Positions 17,298 to 26,789 are shown, counted from the first letter of the stretch. The stretch is DNA of 64,000 nt from Polynucleobacter sp. AP-Melu-500A-A1 (GCF_018882125.1 NZ_JACVOZ010000003.1:124001-188000); one strand, 5' to 3'. Made by a program: numbers and translations. Notes: generated by a model from the letters alone, not told the origin.

Positions 17298-18772
17298 AGT
17301 AGTGGCGAAGTAAGATGGGCTGCATTTTCTAAATAATGATGCCAACGTGGCCGTTTTGCCCATACCTTAGGATTAATATAATCAGATTGCGCTAAATATG
17401 ACTCGATCAAAACCTGAAGCTTTGAAGAAAAATCGATGTCATACACAATAAGACTGATTTCAAAATTGAGTCGCAGACTACGCTGATCAAAATTGACTGA
17501 ACCGAAGATAGCTGCTTTTTGATCCACCAGCAAGCTCTTAGTATGCAAAAGACCGCCATGAAACTCGGCAATATGTACCCCTGAATTTAAGAGATCTTCG
17601 TAATAACTTCTACTACTCCAGGCAACTAGTTTTGAATCATTTAATTTGGGCACAATTAAGGTTACCCTGACACCACGTCTAGCGGTCGCCATGAGCGCTT
17701 GCATGAGTCCATCATCTGGACCAAAGTAAGGAGTGGTGATTGTCAACTCCACTTGTGCATCAATAATTGCCGACAACATTACTTGATACAAAATATCGTC
17801 ACGATATACTGGGCCTGATGCAAGCTCCTGCGCAATGACTTCACCCACAGAAGGTGCGATTGAAGGCTGTTGATCTCTAAAATGGGTAATATTTGGATTA
17901 TCAACACTCCAATCAAAAGCGAATGTCAGCTCAAACTGTGCTGCTATTGGACCTTCAACCCGAACCATGGCATCCACCCACTCACCTACTCCAGAATCTT
18001 GCTTAAATGTGCGTGGATCAACCAAATTCATGCTGCCAGTCCATACGATAGCGTTATCAATCACAAATATTTTTCGATGTAAACGCAAATCGGCACGACG
18101 AAATTGAAATCTTCCAATTTGGATAGGCAGTGCTTCCGTGACCTCTATCCCCGCATGACGAAAGCGAGCTGGCCATTTAGATTTAAACCAATCTTTACTG
18201 CCCAAGGAATCCAATAGAACACGGCAAGCAACCCCACGCTTAGAGGCAGCAATTAATGCCTCTCCCACTCGGTCAGCATCACCACCTAAGGCCCAAATAT
18301 AGAACTCAAGATGAAGGCTTTTCTTTGCTTGGTTAATCTCATCAATAAAGAGCTGAAGAATCTGCAATGAATTGGTATGGAGCTCGACCTTATTTCCAGT
18401 GACTACAGGTGTGCCATTATTTGATTCTGCCAAAAGACTGAATGAGCGAGCTTCAATTGGTAATTTGAGCTTATCCCCTGCATGCATAGTCCGCATATCC
18501 TCAGTGATCTTTTCGTATTCGCGATTCATGCGGGTAATTTTTCGCGTTAACTTACGACCTACTGGACGCTCACCAATCATTACATAGAGGCTTATACCGA
18601 TAACTGGAAATGTCATGACAATGAAAATCCAGGCAAAGGCCACGCCAACTGGCATTCTGACTGAAATAATAATACCAATGAAATACGTCACTAGTAAAAA
18701 GTGAATGACAAGAAGTGTATTCACACTTAAATCAAAAGAAGATTCTAAAAATATACTTATTAGGTCATTCAT
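17294..18772 (-). CDS. cls: Cardiolipin synthase (phospholipase D family)
   Basis: This 492-residue protein has two N-terminal membrane segments (about 15-60) in the ClsA/ClsB-like arrangement, then two phospholipase D domains. Each has an HxK motif: HRKIFVIDNAIVWTGSMN near residue 230 and HTKSLLVDQKAAIFGSVNFDQRS near 410. It joins two phosphatidylglycerol molecules, releasing glycerol, at the inner membrane. Its start overlaps the end of the EEP-family gene by 4 bp, so it is the last gene of a bfd-like, EEP, cls operon. Confidence 0.9.
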   Translation of the reverse strand: MNDLISIFLESSFDLSVNTLLVIHFLLVTYFIGIIISVRMPVGVAFAWIFIVMTFPVIGISLYVMIGERPVGRKLTRKITRMNREYEKITEDMRTMHAGDKLKLPIEARSFSLLAESNNGTPVVTGNKVELHTNSLQILQLFIDEINQAKKSLHLEFYIWALGGDADRVGEALIAASKRGVACRVLLDSLGSKDWFKSKWPARFRHAGIEVTEALPIQIGRFQFRRADLRLHRKIFVIDNAIVWTGSMNLVDPRTFKQDSGVGEWVDAMVRVEGPIAAQFELTFAFDWSVDNPNITHFRDQQPSIAPSVGEVIAQELASGPVYRDDILYQVMLSAIIDAQVELTITTPYFGPDDGLMQALMATARRGVRVTLIVPKLNDSKLVAWSSRSYYEDLLNSGVHIAEFHGGLLHTKSLLVDQKAAIFGSVNFDQRSLRLNFEISLIVYDIDFSSKLQVLIESYLAQSDYINPKVWAKRPRWHHYLENAAHLTSPLL

Positions 18773-19521
18773 AACAGTTCCAATTCAGCAGTAATACCAA
18801 GGTGATCTGATAGCTTCATCCACTCATGCAATATTTGCACTGAATGAATCTTTAGGCCGCGGACATAGATGCGGTCCATCGGTAACATCGGTCTAACACT
18901 AGGAAAGGTCTTTGCGGGAGCTCCAGTTAAGACCTCAAATACTTCATCAAAGCCAGCAGCGCGCATCGGTGCACTCACTCGATTACGCCAATCATTAAAG
19001 TCACCAGCCACAATGGTAGGGCCACCTTGAGCTAAATCACCAATGTAATGAATGATTTCCTCTAACTGTCGCTCTCTTCCGCGTTCAAATAAGGCCAAGT
19101 GCACGCAAAAGCAATGAATGGGTTTATCAAATCCCTCGAGCTGCGTAATGCTATGTAGCAAACCGCGACGCTCAAATCGATACGCTGAAATATCATAGTT
19201 GCGCCCTTTGTGTAAAGGATGCTTAGAGAGAATCGCATTTCCATGATGACCCGCAGGATATTCCACATTCTTTCCGTAATGCCAATCATGCCAAAAGTCT
19301 TCGGACAAAAAGTGTGTCAACTCTGTTAGGGGCCATTGACTAAATCGACGAACTCTCCCCCGATGTTCTTGCTGTAGCTCTTGCAAAAATAATAAGTCTG
19401 GGTAATGGCTACGCATTTTTTGACGTAGCTGATAAATCGTCGAGTGTCGATGTAAAGGAGAAAGTCCTTTGTGGACATTCATACTCATCACGGTAAAGCG
19501 GGTGCTATTTTCAGAATTCAT
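18769..19521 (-). CDS. Endonuclease/exonuclease/phosphatase (EEP) family hydrolase
   Basis: This 250-residue protein carries EEP-fold motifs: FTVMSMNVHKGL (metal-site Asn), DLLFLQELQQEH (metal-binding Glu), VAGDFNDWRNR (catalytic Asp/Asn pair) and LSDHLGITAELEL (Asp-His). These make it a metal-dependent phosphodiesterase or phosphomonoesterase. Fusion or pairing with cardiolipin synthase is common in betaproteobacteria and points to phospholipid metabolism rather than DNA repair, but the substrate is not known. TAATG overlaps join it to the upstream Bfd-like gene. Confidence 0.85.
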   Translation of the reverse strand: MNSENSTRFTVMSMNVHKGLSPLHRHSTIYQLRQKMRSHYPDLLFLQELQQEHRGRVRRFSQWPLTELTHFLSEDFWHDWHYGKNVEYPAGHHGNAILSKHPLHKGRNYDISAYRFERRGLLHSITQLEGFDKPIHCFCVHLALFERGRERQLEEIIHYIGDLAQGGPTIVAGDFNDWRNRVSAPMRAAGFDEVFEVLTGAPAKTFPSVRPMLPMDRIYVRGLKIHSVQILHEWMKLSDHLGITAELELL

Positions 19522-19721
19522 TAAGCCTGTCCCGCGGTATTCTGTCGTCGCATGCGAGCTAAGTAAATTTCACCCTCAACCAAGTCTTGGCATTGCATAC
19601 ATTTATTACAAATAGATGCCTGCTCCCGCAACTCTTCAATCGAGTTAATAGGATGAATATCTAAATACTCGCGGAGCTCTTCATCAAAAACCTCGTTACA
19701 GAGGCAAACTACTTGGGCCAT
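19521..19721 (-). CDS. Bfd-like [2Fe-2S]-binding protein
   Basis: A 66-residue protein with the BFD-like pattern: Cys6 and Cys8 (CLC) near the N-terminus and a CNKC pair near residues 38-41. Bacterioferritin-associated ferredoxin uses four such cysteines for a 2Fe-2S cluster and helps release iron from bacterioferritin. No bacterioferritin gene is nearby. It is the first gene of a three-gene minus-strand operon ending in cls and is divergent from the tungstate permease gene 65 bp away. Confidence 0.82.
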   Translation of the reverse strand: MAQVVCLCNEVFDEELREYLDIHPINSIEELREQASICNKCMQCQDLVEGEIYLARMRRQNTAGQA

Positions 19722-19786
19722 AGGTCAAATTAGGGTTATATCTCTTATTAGGTCCATTTTGCCATCCCCTTGATAGAATCGAATGC

Positions 19787-20482
19787 ATGTTAACTGCTTT
19801 TCGAGATGCCCTCAGCCTACTCGCCCATTTAGATGGCGGGGTAATCGGCATTGTGCTTGTATCTCTACAGGTTAGTCTTACGGCACTTTTGTTCGGCACC
19901 TTGCTAGGTCTGCCGGTTGGCGCCCTGCTAGCCACAGAGGAATTTAGGGGCAAAAAGGCCTTTATTGTGACCCTCAATACCCTAATGGGTGTGCCTACCG
20001 TAATAGTGGGAGTGCTGGTATACCTGATGCTATCTCGGTCGGGGCCTCTAGGTGCCTGGGGATGGCTCTTTACCCCCAAGGGTATGGTCCTAGCCCAAAC
20101 ACTCCTGACAACCCCCTTAATAGCTGCTTTAAGTAGGCAGATCCTCGAGGACTCCTGGCGGATACATCGTGATTCCTTTATGAGCCTTCGTTTGCCCTCA
20201 TTATCACGCTATAAATGGCTGATTTGGGACTGCCGCTTCTCTTTAACCATTGCCATTCTTGCTGGTCTTGCTAGAGCTATATCCGAAGTTGGTGCTGTCA
20301 TGATTGTTGGCGGCAATATTGATCACTCCACCAGAACAATGACTACTGCCATTGCACTAGAAACCAGTAAAGGGGATTTGCCACTTGCCTTAGCGCTCGG
20401 GATTGTCTTATTGGCCATAGTTCTCCTAGCAAACTTATTTACTTTTGCTGTACGTCAAATGGCAGAGCGTCGCTATGGATAA
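19787..20482 (+). CDS. tupB: Tungstate (or molybdate) ABC transporter permease
   Basis: This 231-residue inner-membrane protein has five to six hydrophobic segments and the TupB/ModB-type EAA loop LARAISEVGAVMIVGGN. Its overall sequence, including TLNTLMGVPTVIVGVLVYLMLSRSGPLG, resembles TupB, the permease for tungstate. It would work with the ATPase encoded next. No tupA binding-protein gene is present on either side. The context of a molybdenum hydroxylase and a Mo/W formate dehydrogenase fits oxyanion supply. Tungstate versus molybdate cannot be settled from the permease. Confidence 0.85.
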   Translation: MLTAFRDALSLLAHLDGGVIGIVLVSLQVSLTALLFGTLLGLPVGALLATEEFRGKKAFIVTLNTLMGVPTVIVGVLVYLMLSRSGPLGAWGWLFTPKGMVLAQTLLTTPLIAALSRQILEDSWRIHRDSFMSLRLPSLSRYKWLIWDCRFSLTIAILAGLARAISEVGAVMIVGGNIDHSTRTMTTAIALETSKGDLPLALALGIVLLAIVLLANLFTFAVRQMAERRYG

Positions 20483-21182
20483 TGTAGTGGATCAATTTGC
20501 AAAGTTCATTGAACTCAAGAATGTCACGGTTATCAGCAATGGCAAAACCATTCTAGATATTGGGCATGCCATCATTCCTGCAGACAGAATTACCGCCTGT
20601 ATTGGAGCAAATGGCGCAGGTAAAACTACTCTCTTAAAACTATTGGATGGCCTCATCAAACCAGATACCGGTTCAGTATCTTATTCATTTGATACGAGTA
20701 CTGCTCTAGTTTTACATCACACGCCAATGATCAAAGCTTCTGCCAGAATGAACATGGGCATGATTACTGATGTTGATCCCAATATCAGCGCAAGAGATAT
20801 CAATCGAATGCTAGATAAAGTTGGCTTGAGCACCCTTGCCTCAAGCCCTGCTCATAAACTCTCTGCTGGAGAGAGGCAGAAGCTTTGTCTGGGAAGAGCT
20901 CTGCTACAAAAGCCTAATCTCGTTTTGCTAGATGAGCCCACCGCCAATCTTGATCCTAATGCTACAGAGCAGGTAGAAAAGATGATTCATGAGTTTGATC
21001 AGAATGGGACAGATGTTATTTTTTCATCACACCAACTTGCTCAAGTACAAAGATTGGCGCAATACATCATCTTTATTGATGGTGGTCAAATAAAAGAAAA
21101 GGGACCCGTAGGCCCCTTCTTCTTAAATCCCCAAACACCAGCAGCTAAACGCTACTTACATCAAGAACTACTGTCTGAATAA
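20475..21182 (+). CDS. tupC: Tungstate (or molybdate) ABC transporter ATP-binding protein
   Basis: Starting at ATG 20475, the protein has 235 residues and overlaps the end of tupB by 8 bp; an earlier start at 20445 is possible but lies well inside tupB. Seen: Walker A GANGAGKTT, signature LSAGERQKLCLGRAL, Walker B LVLLDEPTANLDPN and the H-loop in IFSSHQLAQV. It ends one base from the converging periplasmic-protein gene of the formate dehydrogenase block. With TupB it forms an importer that still needs a binding protein encoded elsewhere. Confidence 0.85.
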   Translation: MDNVVDQFAKFIELKNVTVISNGKTILDIGHAIIPADRITACIGANGAGKTTLLKLLDGLIKPDTGSVSYSFDTSTALVLHHTPMIKASARMNMGMITDVDPNISARDINRMLDKVGLSTLASSPAHKLSAGERQKLCLGRALLQKPNLVLLDEPTANLDPNATEQVEKMIHEFDQNGTDVIFSSHQLAQVQRLAQYIIFIDGGQIKEKGPVGPFFLNPQTPAAKRYLHQELLSE

Positions 21183-21467
21183 TTATTTTGCTGGTGCTGC
21201 TGCTGGAGCTGCGGCAGCCGCTACTGGCGCTACAAATGGTGGTGGTGCTACACAAGCTGCGGGTGCAGGTGTGCCGGACATTCTATATTTATCAGCTACA
21301 CGATTCTGTGATTGGCACAGTTGATAGGCGCCAACACGGTCCCCGTAGGCTGTTTTAGCCTTTGCTAGATTGGCAGCTTCTTGCGCCTCTGGCGACAAGG
21401 GTGGCAATGTTGCGAGTACTACTGAAGATGCTACAGCACAGAATGTAAAAGCAATGATTTTTTTCAT
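21183..21467 (-). CDS. Small exported protein at the end of the formate dehydrogenase operon
   Basis: ATG at 21467 has AAGGAC upstream and gives 94 residues. Seen: a signal peptide (MKKIIAFTFCAVASSVVLA), a middle region with two cysteines (about 50 and 70) and an Ala/Pro-rich tail of about 25 residues. I do not recognise the family. It starts 10 bp after the cytochrome b subunit gene, so it is probably co-transcribed. A periplasmic role near the enzyme is an inference from position only. Confidence 0.7.
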   Translation of the reverse strand: MKKIIAFTFCAVASSVVLATLPPLSPEAQEAANLAKAKTAYGDRVGAYQLCQSQNRVADKYRMSGTPAPAACVAPPPFVAPVAAAAAPAAAPAK

Positions 21468-21477
21468 GGCTTTGTCC

Positions 21478-22530
21478 TTATTTATTAAGTTTGTCATACC
21501 AAAGCTCATGATGCTCTTTAGCCCAAGTAGCATCGACATAACCTGTCTTCATGCCATCAATAGAGCCTTGCATACCAATAGTTCCGATGTAGATATGACC
21601 CATAGCCATCGCCGTCATCAAGATCGCTGCACTGCTGTGGATGATGTTGGCAATTTGCATCGTGCCGCGCAAATATTCAATTTGCATAAACGGTACGATC
21701 ATATCCAATACGAATCCTGAGGCAGATATAACTAGGCCCAAGAAAGTCATACCAAACCAGAACCAAACCTTTTCACCACCATTGAAAAAACCAGCTGGCA
21801 CATGCTTACCACTGAAAATTCCACCAAAGGATAGGAACCAAGCCATATCACCTTTACCAGGAAGATTCTTGTGCGCAAATAGCAGGAAGAAAATCACAAT
21901 ACAAAGGGTGAATAAGGGTCCTGTGAAATTATGAATATTTTTACAGACATCCAGGAATGCACCGTAAGCTACCCCACCCATGACAGGCATCGCAAAATAC
22001 TTACCGTACAAAATCATGAGGCCAGTGAATGTCAAAGCTAAAAAGCTAGCAGCCATCGTCCAGTGAACAAAACGATCAAAGAGACTAAAGCGTTTAATTT
22101 TCATACCTGAAAGTGGCTCATGCAATTTAATTGAGCCCTTGAGGATGTACATCGCAACAATGCCGAAGAACGCAATCGCTAAAAGCCAACCACCATACAC
22201 AGTAATAATACCGTTACGAATTAATCGCCATTCTTGACCTGCGCGTTGAATCAAAACACCAGCTTGCCTATCGGGAATACTGACGTAGTTTTGTGGATCA
22301 GCATTTGGTGCGGTAAAAATAGATGGGTTCGCGGGCTGAGATTGGGCTTGAGTACCATCTGCCAATTTATTTGGATTCGCTGGCACATACAAGGGATGAT
22401 CTACTCCACTAGGAGATGGGAGCGGCACCATTTGGGCGCGCTCCGCATAACTCAACCCGCTTGCAAGACTGAGCGATAAGCCGGCAGCCACAACCAAAGT
22501 GCGCAGAACTTTAGAGAATGATCGTTTCAT
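21478..22530 (-). CDS. fdhC: Formate dehydrogenase gamma subunit (membrane cytochrome b)
   Basis: The ATG at 22530 has AAGGAC seven bases upstream and gives 350 residues. It begins with a signal peptide ending near SYAE, then about 80 periplasmic residues, then four to five membrane helices typical of FdnI/FdoI-type cytochrome b556 subunits. Histidines in FDRFVHWTMAASFLALTFTG, NIHNFTGP and IHSSAAILMTAMAMGHIYIG are candidate haem ligands. It accepts electrons from the Fe-S subunit and reduces quinone. The extended N-terminus is longer than in E. coli FdnI. Confidence 0.9.
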   Translation of the reverse strand: MKRSFSKVLRTLVVAAGLSLSLASGLSYAERAQMVPLPSPSGVDHPLYVPANPNKLADGTQAQSQPANPSIFTAPNADPQNYVSIPDRQAGVLIQRAGQEWRLIRNGIITVYGGWLLAIAFFGIVAMYILKGSIKLHEPLSGMKIKRFSLFDRFVHWTMAASFLALTFTGLMILYGKYFAMPVMGGVAYGAFLDVCKNIHNFTGPLFTLCIVIFFLLFAHKNLPGKGDMAWFLSFGGIFSGKHVPAGFFNGGEKVWFWFGMTFLGLVISASGFVLDMIVPFMQIEYLRGTMQIANIIHSSAAILMTAMAMGHIYIGTIGMQGSIDGMKTGYVDATWAKEHHELWYDKLNK

Positions 22531-22577
22531 ACACATGTCCTTAAACGTTTTCGTTTTATTTATTGTTATTTGGATGA

Positions 22578-22814
22578 TCACTTAACGCGACTGTATTCGT
22601 TTTGGCCTTGAGTACGCTTATCGGTAGACTCAGTCCAACTCGCTTGGTTACCAGGCGTCCAACCCTTTGTCATGAAGCCATCATTAGCCCCCATGTATGG
22701 AGCAACGTCAGGACGTTTAGCAACCTTAGCGGCAATTTCTGGTGGCTCGGAGCATGCTACTAATAAAGTTGCAGCTGCCACACACAATCCCAGCGTTTTG
22801 AAATGTAATTTCAT
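22578..22814 (-). CDS. Small lipoprotein of the formate dehydrogenase operon
   Basis: A 78-residue protein with a lipoprotein signal: MKLHFKTLGLCVAAATLLVAC, lipobox LVAC with Cys21, leaving a mature peptide of 58 residues. The mature part is polar and has GANDGFMTKGWTPGNQASW. I do not recognise a characterised family. It is placed between the Fe-S and cytochrome subunit genes, sharing the TAATG-type junction with fdhB, which suggests it travels with the enzyme. A structural or assembly role at the periplasmic face of the membrane is inferred. Confidence 0.78.
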   Translation of the reverse strand: MKLHFKTLGLCVAAATLLVACSEPPEIAAKVAKRPDVAPYMGANDGFMTKGWTPGNQASWTESTDKRTQGQNEYSRVK

Positions 22815-23470
22815 TATTTAGCCCCTGGAATTTTTGCAGCTGGAGTTGGAGTCGGCGCTGGGGTATCTGGACCTCCATAAGCGGTAGTCCATCCAAAAGC
22901 TTTTGATCCTGGGTACTTGCCATTCTTCTCACGAATAGCAACGCGCTGATTGAAGATGCCAGAAATGATATCGCTATCGCCACCAATCAAAGCCTTGGTA
23001 GAACACATCTCAGCGCACAAAGGCAATTTGCCTTCAGCTAAACGATTACGTCCATACTTCTCAAACTCAGCAACGCTGCCGTTCGCTTCTGGGCCACCGC
23101 TACAGAATGTGCACTTATCCATCTTGCTGCGAGTTCCAAAAGCACCCTGACTTAAGAACTGTGGCGCACCAAATGGGCAAGCAAATGAGCAATATCCGCA
23201 TCCGATACAGATATCTTTGTCATGTAGAACGACGCCTTCATCAGTACGATAGAAACAATCCACTGGACACACGGCCATACAAGGCGCATCAGAGCAATGC
23301 ATACAGGCTACTGATACCGATTTTTCTTGACCAATAATGCCGTCATTGACCGTAACAACCCGACGCCGATTTACACCCCACGGAACTTCGTTTTCGTTCT
23401 TACAGGCAGTGACACAGCCGTTGCACTCAATGCATCGTTCTGTATCACAAATAAATTTCATTCTTGCCAT
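22814..23470 (-). CDS. fdhB: Formate dehydrogenase beta (iron-sulfur) subunit
   Basis: This 218-residue protein has four 4Fe-4S motifs of the FdnH/FdoH type: CDTERCIECNGCVTACK, CMHCSDAPCMAVCPV, CIGCGYCSFACPFGAPQF and the C-terminal CTFCSGG with LCAEMCSTKAL. It conducts electrons from the catalytic subunit to cytochrome b. Unlike E. coli FdnH it has no C-terminal membrane anchor; the tail is short and Pro/Thr-rich. It has no Tat signal, so co-export with the catalytic subunit is expected. GGAG lies upstream of the ATG, 27 bp after fdhA. Confidence 0.92.
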   Translation of the reverse strand: MARMKFICDTERCIECNGCVTACKNENEVPWGVNRRRVVTVNDGIIGQEKSVSVACMHCSDAPCMAVCPVDCFYRTDEGVVLHDKDICIGCGYCSFACPFGAPQFLSQGAFGTRSKMDKCTFCSGGPEANGSVAEFEKYGRNRLAEGKLPLCAEMCSTKALIGGDSDIISGIFNQRVAIREKNGKYPGSKAFGWTTAYGGPDTPAPTPTPAAKIPGAK

Positions 23471-23497
23471 TGTGTTCTCCTGACTTTATTTTTTAAC

Positions 23498-26476
23498 TTA
23501 GGCAAATTTTTCGATTTGGCACATAGTGGTTTTTGTTTCTTGCATCATCGTCACCATGTCGTAACCATAAGTAGTCGCAGTATTGACCGACTCACCCTGA
23601 ACTATAGGAGCGGCACCTTCTGGATAGTACTTACGAATGTTTTCACCCTCCCACCATCCCGCAAAGTGGAATGGTACAAAAGCGGTTCCTTGATCCACAC
23701 GCTCCGTAAGGAGTGCACGAACTTTGATTTTTGCCCCAGTAGGAGACTTAACCCAAACATAATCCCAATTCTTAATGCCACGATCTGCTGCAGCCTTAGG
23801 ATTAATCTCCACAAAGTTTTCTTGCTGGAGTTCTGCTAACCATGGATTAGAGCGAGTCTCATCTCCACCGCCCTCGTATTCCACCAAGCGACCAGAGGTC
23901 AGAATGATTGGGAACTTCTCATACAACTTCTGATTCAAGTTTTGATCTTGCAGAGTCTTATAGAGAGTTGGGAGACGCCAGAAATTCTTTCTATCAGCCA
24001 CAGTTGGATACTTACGCATCATTGGCGCATTGGTACTGTAAAGGGCCTCGCGGTGGATCGGAATTGCATCAGGGAAGTTCCAAACAATTGCACGTGCCTT
24101 CGCATTACCAAATGGATGGCAACCGTTCTTCATTACAACGCGCTGAATACCGCCAGATAAATCGGTCTTCCAGTTCTTACCTTCAGCGAGTTTTTTCTCG
24201 TCTTCAGTTAACTGATCCCACCAACCAAGTTTCTTCACAAATACGTGATCAAACTCGGGATAGCCTGTGGTAATAGCAGAACCTTTAGAGCAAGAGCCAT
24301 CGCCAGCCAATAAGCTCACACCTTCGCGCTCAACACCAAAGTTCGCACGGAAATTACCACCACCCTCCATCACACTCTTACTGGTGTCATAGAGATTTGG
24401 CGAGCCTGGGTGTTTGATGGCTGCTGTACCGTAACAAGGCCAAGGCAAGCCGTAGTAATCACCAGTTGTATCGTAGCCAGTAACAGGATCTACGCCACCA
24501 CGGGACTTCAATGTCTTCGGATCAAAGGTGGCCACCATTCTCATGTGAGCCTTCAGACGCTCTGGAGTTTGACCTGTGTAACCAATAGTCCAAACGGAAC
24601 GATTGATCTCACGCAGGATGTCTTCAATTTGCGGCTCTCTCCATTGCTTACCAGCAAATTTAGAATTGAGTATTTTGTAATTCTTGGATAATTCTTCACC
24701 AAATCCAAGACGATCAGCAAAAGCTTGCATGAGCACATGGTCAGGTACAGACTCAAACAATGGATCAATGACTTTCTCACGCCACTGTAATGAGCGATTT
24801 GACGCAGTAGCTGTACCACAGGTTTCAAACTGTGTTGCAGCCGGCAACAAATAGACATTGCGATTCTTGTTAATCGTTTGGCCTTCTGCTGGGGGCATTG
24901 CAGCCATTGCAGCAGTAGCACTTGGATATGGATCCACAACTACAAGTAGATCTAACTTATCCATTGCACGCTTCATATCAAGACCGCGTGTTTGCGAGTT
25001 TGGTGCATGTCCCCAGAAGAACAAACCTTTCACGTTAGTTTGCTGATCAATCATGTCGTTCTTTTCCAGAACGGCATCTACCCAACGAGACACTGTAGTA
25101 CCGGACTTCTCCATCATGTCTGGTGCATAGCGACCTTTAATCCATTCATAGTCAACTCCCCATACTGTGGCGAAGTGTTTCCATGAGCCGGCTGCTAATC
25201 CATAGTAACCAGGCAATGAATCTGGGTTAGGGCCTACGTCTGTTGCACCCTGCACGTTGTCATGACCTCGGAAAATGTTAGTACCACCACCCGACTTACC
25301 AACGTTACCTAATGCCAATTGCAAGATGCAAGATGCACGAACCATTGCATTACCAATCGTGTGCTGTGTTTGACCCATACACCACACAACCGTACTTGGA
25401 CGATTCTTGGCCATGGTTTCAGCTACTTTATACATTTGCGCTTCAGGAACGCCACAAGCCTCTTCAACTGCAGCAGGTCCCCACTTTTCCATCACTTCTT
25501 TACGGATCTCTTCCATGCCGTAAACGCGATCATTGATGTACTTCTTATCTTCCCAACCATTTTTGAAGATGTGATACAAAACGCCAAACAAGAACGGAAT
25601 ATCAGTACCGGAACGAATCCGCACAAACTGGTCAGACTTCGCAGCTGTTCGTGTGTAGCGCGGATCAACCACAATCACTTTGCAGCCATTTTCTTTAGCA
25701 TGTAACAAGCTCAACATCGACACGGGATGAGCCTCAGCAGCATTTGAGCCGATGTACATAGCAGCTTTGGAATTCATCATGTCGTTATAGCTATTGGTCA
25801 TTGCACCATAGCCCCAGGTGTTTGCAACACCTGCAACCGTTGTGGAGTGACAGATACGAGCCTGATGGTCTGTATTGTTAGTACCAAAGAAAGAAACCCA
25901 CTTACGAAGTAAGTAGGCCTGTTCGTTGTTGTGCTTAGATGATCCAATGAAGAACATCGCATCAGGAGAGTATTTCTGACGAATACTCTTCATCTCAGCT
26001 GTAATCTCAGTTAAAGCCTGATCCCAAGAAATACGTTGATACTTTCCATCAACCAATTTCATCGGGTAGCGCAAGCGGAAGTCGCCGTGGCCATGCTCAC
26101 GCAGTGAAGCCCCTTTAGCGCAGTAGGCGCCCATATTGATTGGCGAATCGAATACTGGGTCTTGACGAACCCAAACACCATTCTCAACAGTTGCATCAGT
26201 AGCACATCCCACTGAGCAGTGGGTGCAAATCGTTCTCTTTACTTCGATCTTGCCTTTGCCATCAAGCATCGCCTTGCTTGGCTCTGCTGTCGCTTTTTGG
26301 ACAAAGCTCAATTGGCTAGCAGCAATACCAGCGCCTACACCCACACCTGAACGTTTTAGAAATGTTCGGCGATCCATCGTTGGAACCGCTGCCTTTAAGC
26401 CGCGCGACAAACTCCCAATAAGGTGAGATGTAGAACGACTGCTTTGTGGGGTATTGGATTTACGAGTCAGACTCAT
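23498..26476 (-). CDS. fdhA: Formate dehydrogenase alpha subunit (periplasmic, Cys-type Mo/W enzyme)
   Basis: The 992-residue protein begins with a 33-residue extension and a Tat signal (DRRTFLKR at 35-42, hydrophobic stretch, cleavage near ATAEP). The 4Fe-4S site is Cys84-x2-Cys87-x3-Cys91-x27-Cys119. The catalytic pair is Cys209-His210 in DHQARICHSTTVAG, where E. coli FdnG has selenocysteine, so no selenium machinery is needed. It contains bis-MGD-binding domains and the C-terminal molydopterin dinucleotide-binding domain. It oxidises formate to CO2 in the periplasm and sends electrons through FdhB and FdhC to quinone. Next to the tup genes, tungsten is possible as the metal. Confidence 0.95.
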   Translation of the reverse strand: MSLTRKSNTPQSSRSTSHLIGSLSRGLKAAVPTMDRRTFLKRSGVGVGAGIAASQLSFVQKATAEPSKAMLDGKGKIEVKRTICTHCSVGCATDATVENGVWVRQDPVFDSPINMGAYCAKGASLREHGHGDFRLRYPMKLVDGKYQRISWDQALTEITAEMKSIRQKYSPDAMFFIGSSKHNNEQAYLLRKWVSFFGTNNTDHQARICHSTTVAGVANTWGYGAMTNSYNDMMNSKAAMYIGSNAAEAHPVSMLSLLHAKENGCKVIVVDPRYTRTAAKSDQFVRIRSGTDIPFLFGVLYHIFKNGWEDKKYINDRVYGMEEIRKEVMEKWGPAAVEEACGVPEAQMYKVAETMAKNRPSTVVWCMGQTQHTIGNAMVRASCILQLALGNVGKSGGGTNIFRGHDNVQGATDVGPNPDSLPGYYGLAAGSWKHFATVWGVDYEWIKGRYAPDMMEKSGTTVSRWVDAVLEKNDMIDQQTNVKGLFFWGHAPNSQTRGLDMKRAMDKLDLLVVVDPYPSATAAMAAMPPAEGQTINKNRNVYLLPAATQFETCGTATASNRSLQWREKVIDPLFESVPDHVLMQAFADRLGFGEELSKNYKILNSKFAGKQWREPQIEDILREINRSVWTIGYTGQTPERLKAHMRMVATFDPKTLKSRGGVDPVTGYDTTGDYYGLPWPCYGTAAIKHPGSPNLYDTSKSVMEGGGNFRANFGVEREGVSLLAGDGSCSKGSAITTGYPEFDHVFVKKLGWWDQLTEDEKKLAEGKNWKTDLSGGIQRVVMKNGCHPFGNAKARAIVWNFPDAIPIHREALYSTNAPMMRKYPTVADRKNFWRLPTLYKTLQDQNLNQKLYEKFPIILTSGRLVEYEGGGDETRSNPWLAELQQENFVEINPKAAADRGIKNWDYVWVKSPTGAKIKVRALLTERVDQGTAFVPFHFAGWWEGENIRKYYPEGAAPIVQGESVNTATTYGYDMVTMMQETKTTMCQIEKFA

Positions 26477-26544
26477 ATGTTGTCCCTGAGAAAGTTTTTT
26501 TATTAAATAACTATTTAAACAAGATCTAAATCAAATGAATCTAG

Positions 26545-26766
26545 TTAAAGCAAAGTGGTTTCGTAATACTTACGCATGTGAGCCGTAATCTGATGCCCCT
26601 CTTCTTTGACCTTGACTGTGCTACCGATTTCTTGAATGACCGCTTTGCCAACTGAGGTTTGAGTGGCAACAGCAACGGCCCCGACAGTGGCGCCTGCACC
26701 AATAAAAAACTTACGACGAGATGGCTTGTTTTGTTCGCTTAAAGCAACTGTAGATTTAGTGCTCAT
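26545..26766 (-). CDS. Formate dehydrogenase-region Tat-target small protein
   Basis: This 73-residue protein has a twin-arginine signal, SRRKFFIGAGATVGAVAVATQTSVGKA, and a short C-terminal region ending HMRKYYETTLL. It matches the known family of short Tat substrates found only beside formate dehydrogenase genes. The mature part would be about 30 residues, or the hydrophobic stretch may stay as a membrane anchor. The function is unestablished. TTAGGAG lies upstream of the ATG. It lies 68 bp upstream of fdhA. Confidence 0.88.
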   Translation of the reverse strand: MSTKSTVALSEQNKPSRRKFFIGAGATVGAVAVATQTSVGKAVIQEIGSTVKVKEEGHQITAHMRKYYETTLL

Positions 26767-26789
26767 GGCATGCTCCTAAGTAATTTTTC

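Noticed and set aside
23498..26476. Possible selenocysteine formate dehydrogenase
   Set aside because: The frame is uninterrupted and codon 209 at the catalytic position is TGT (Cys), so no UGA recoding is needed.
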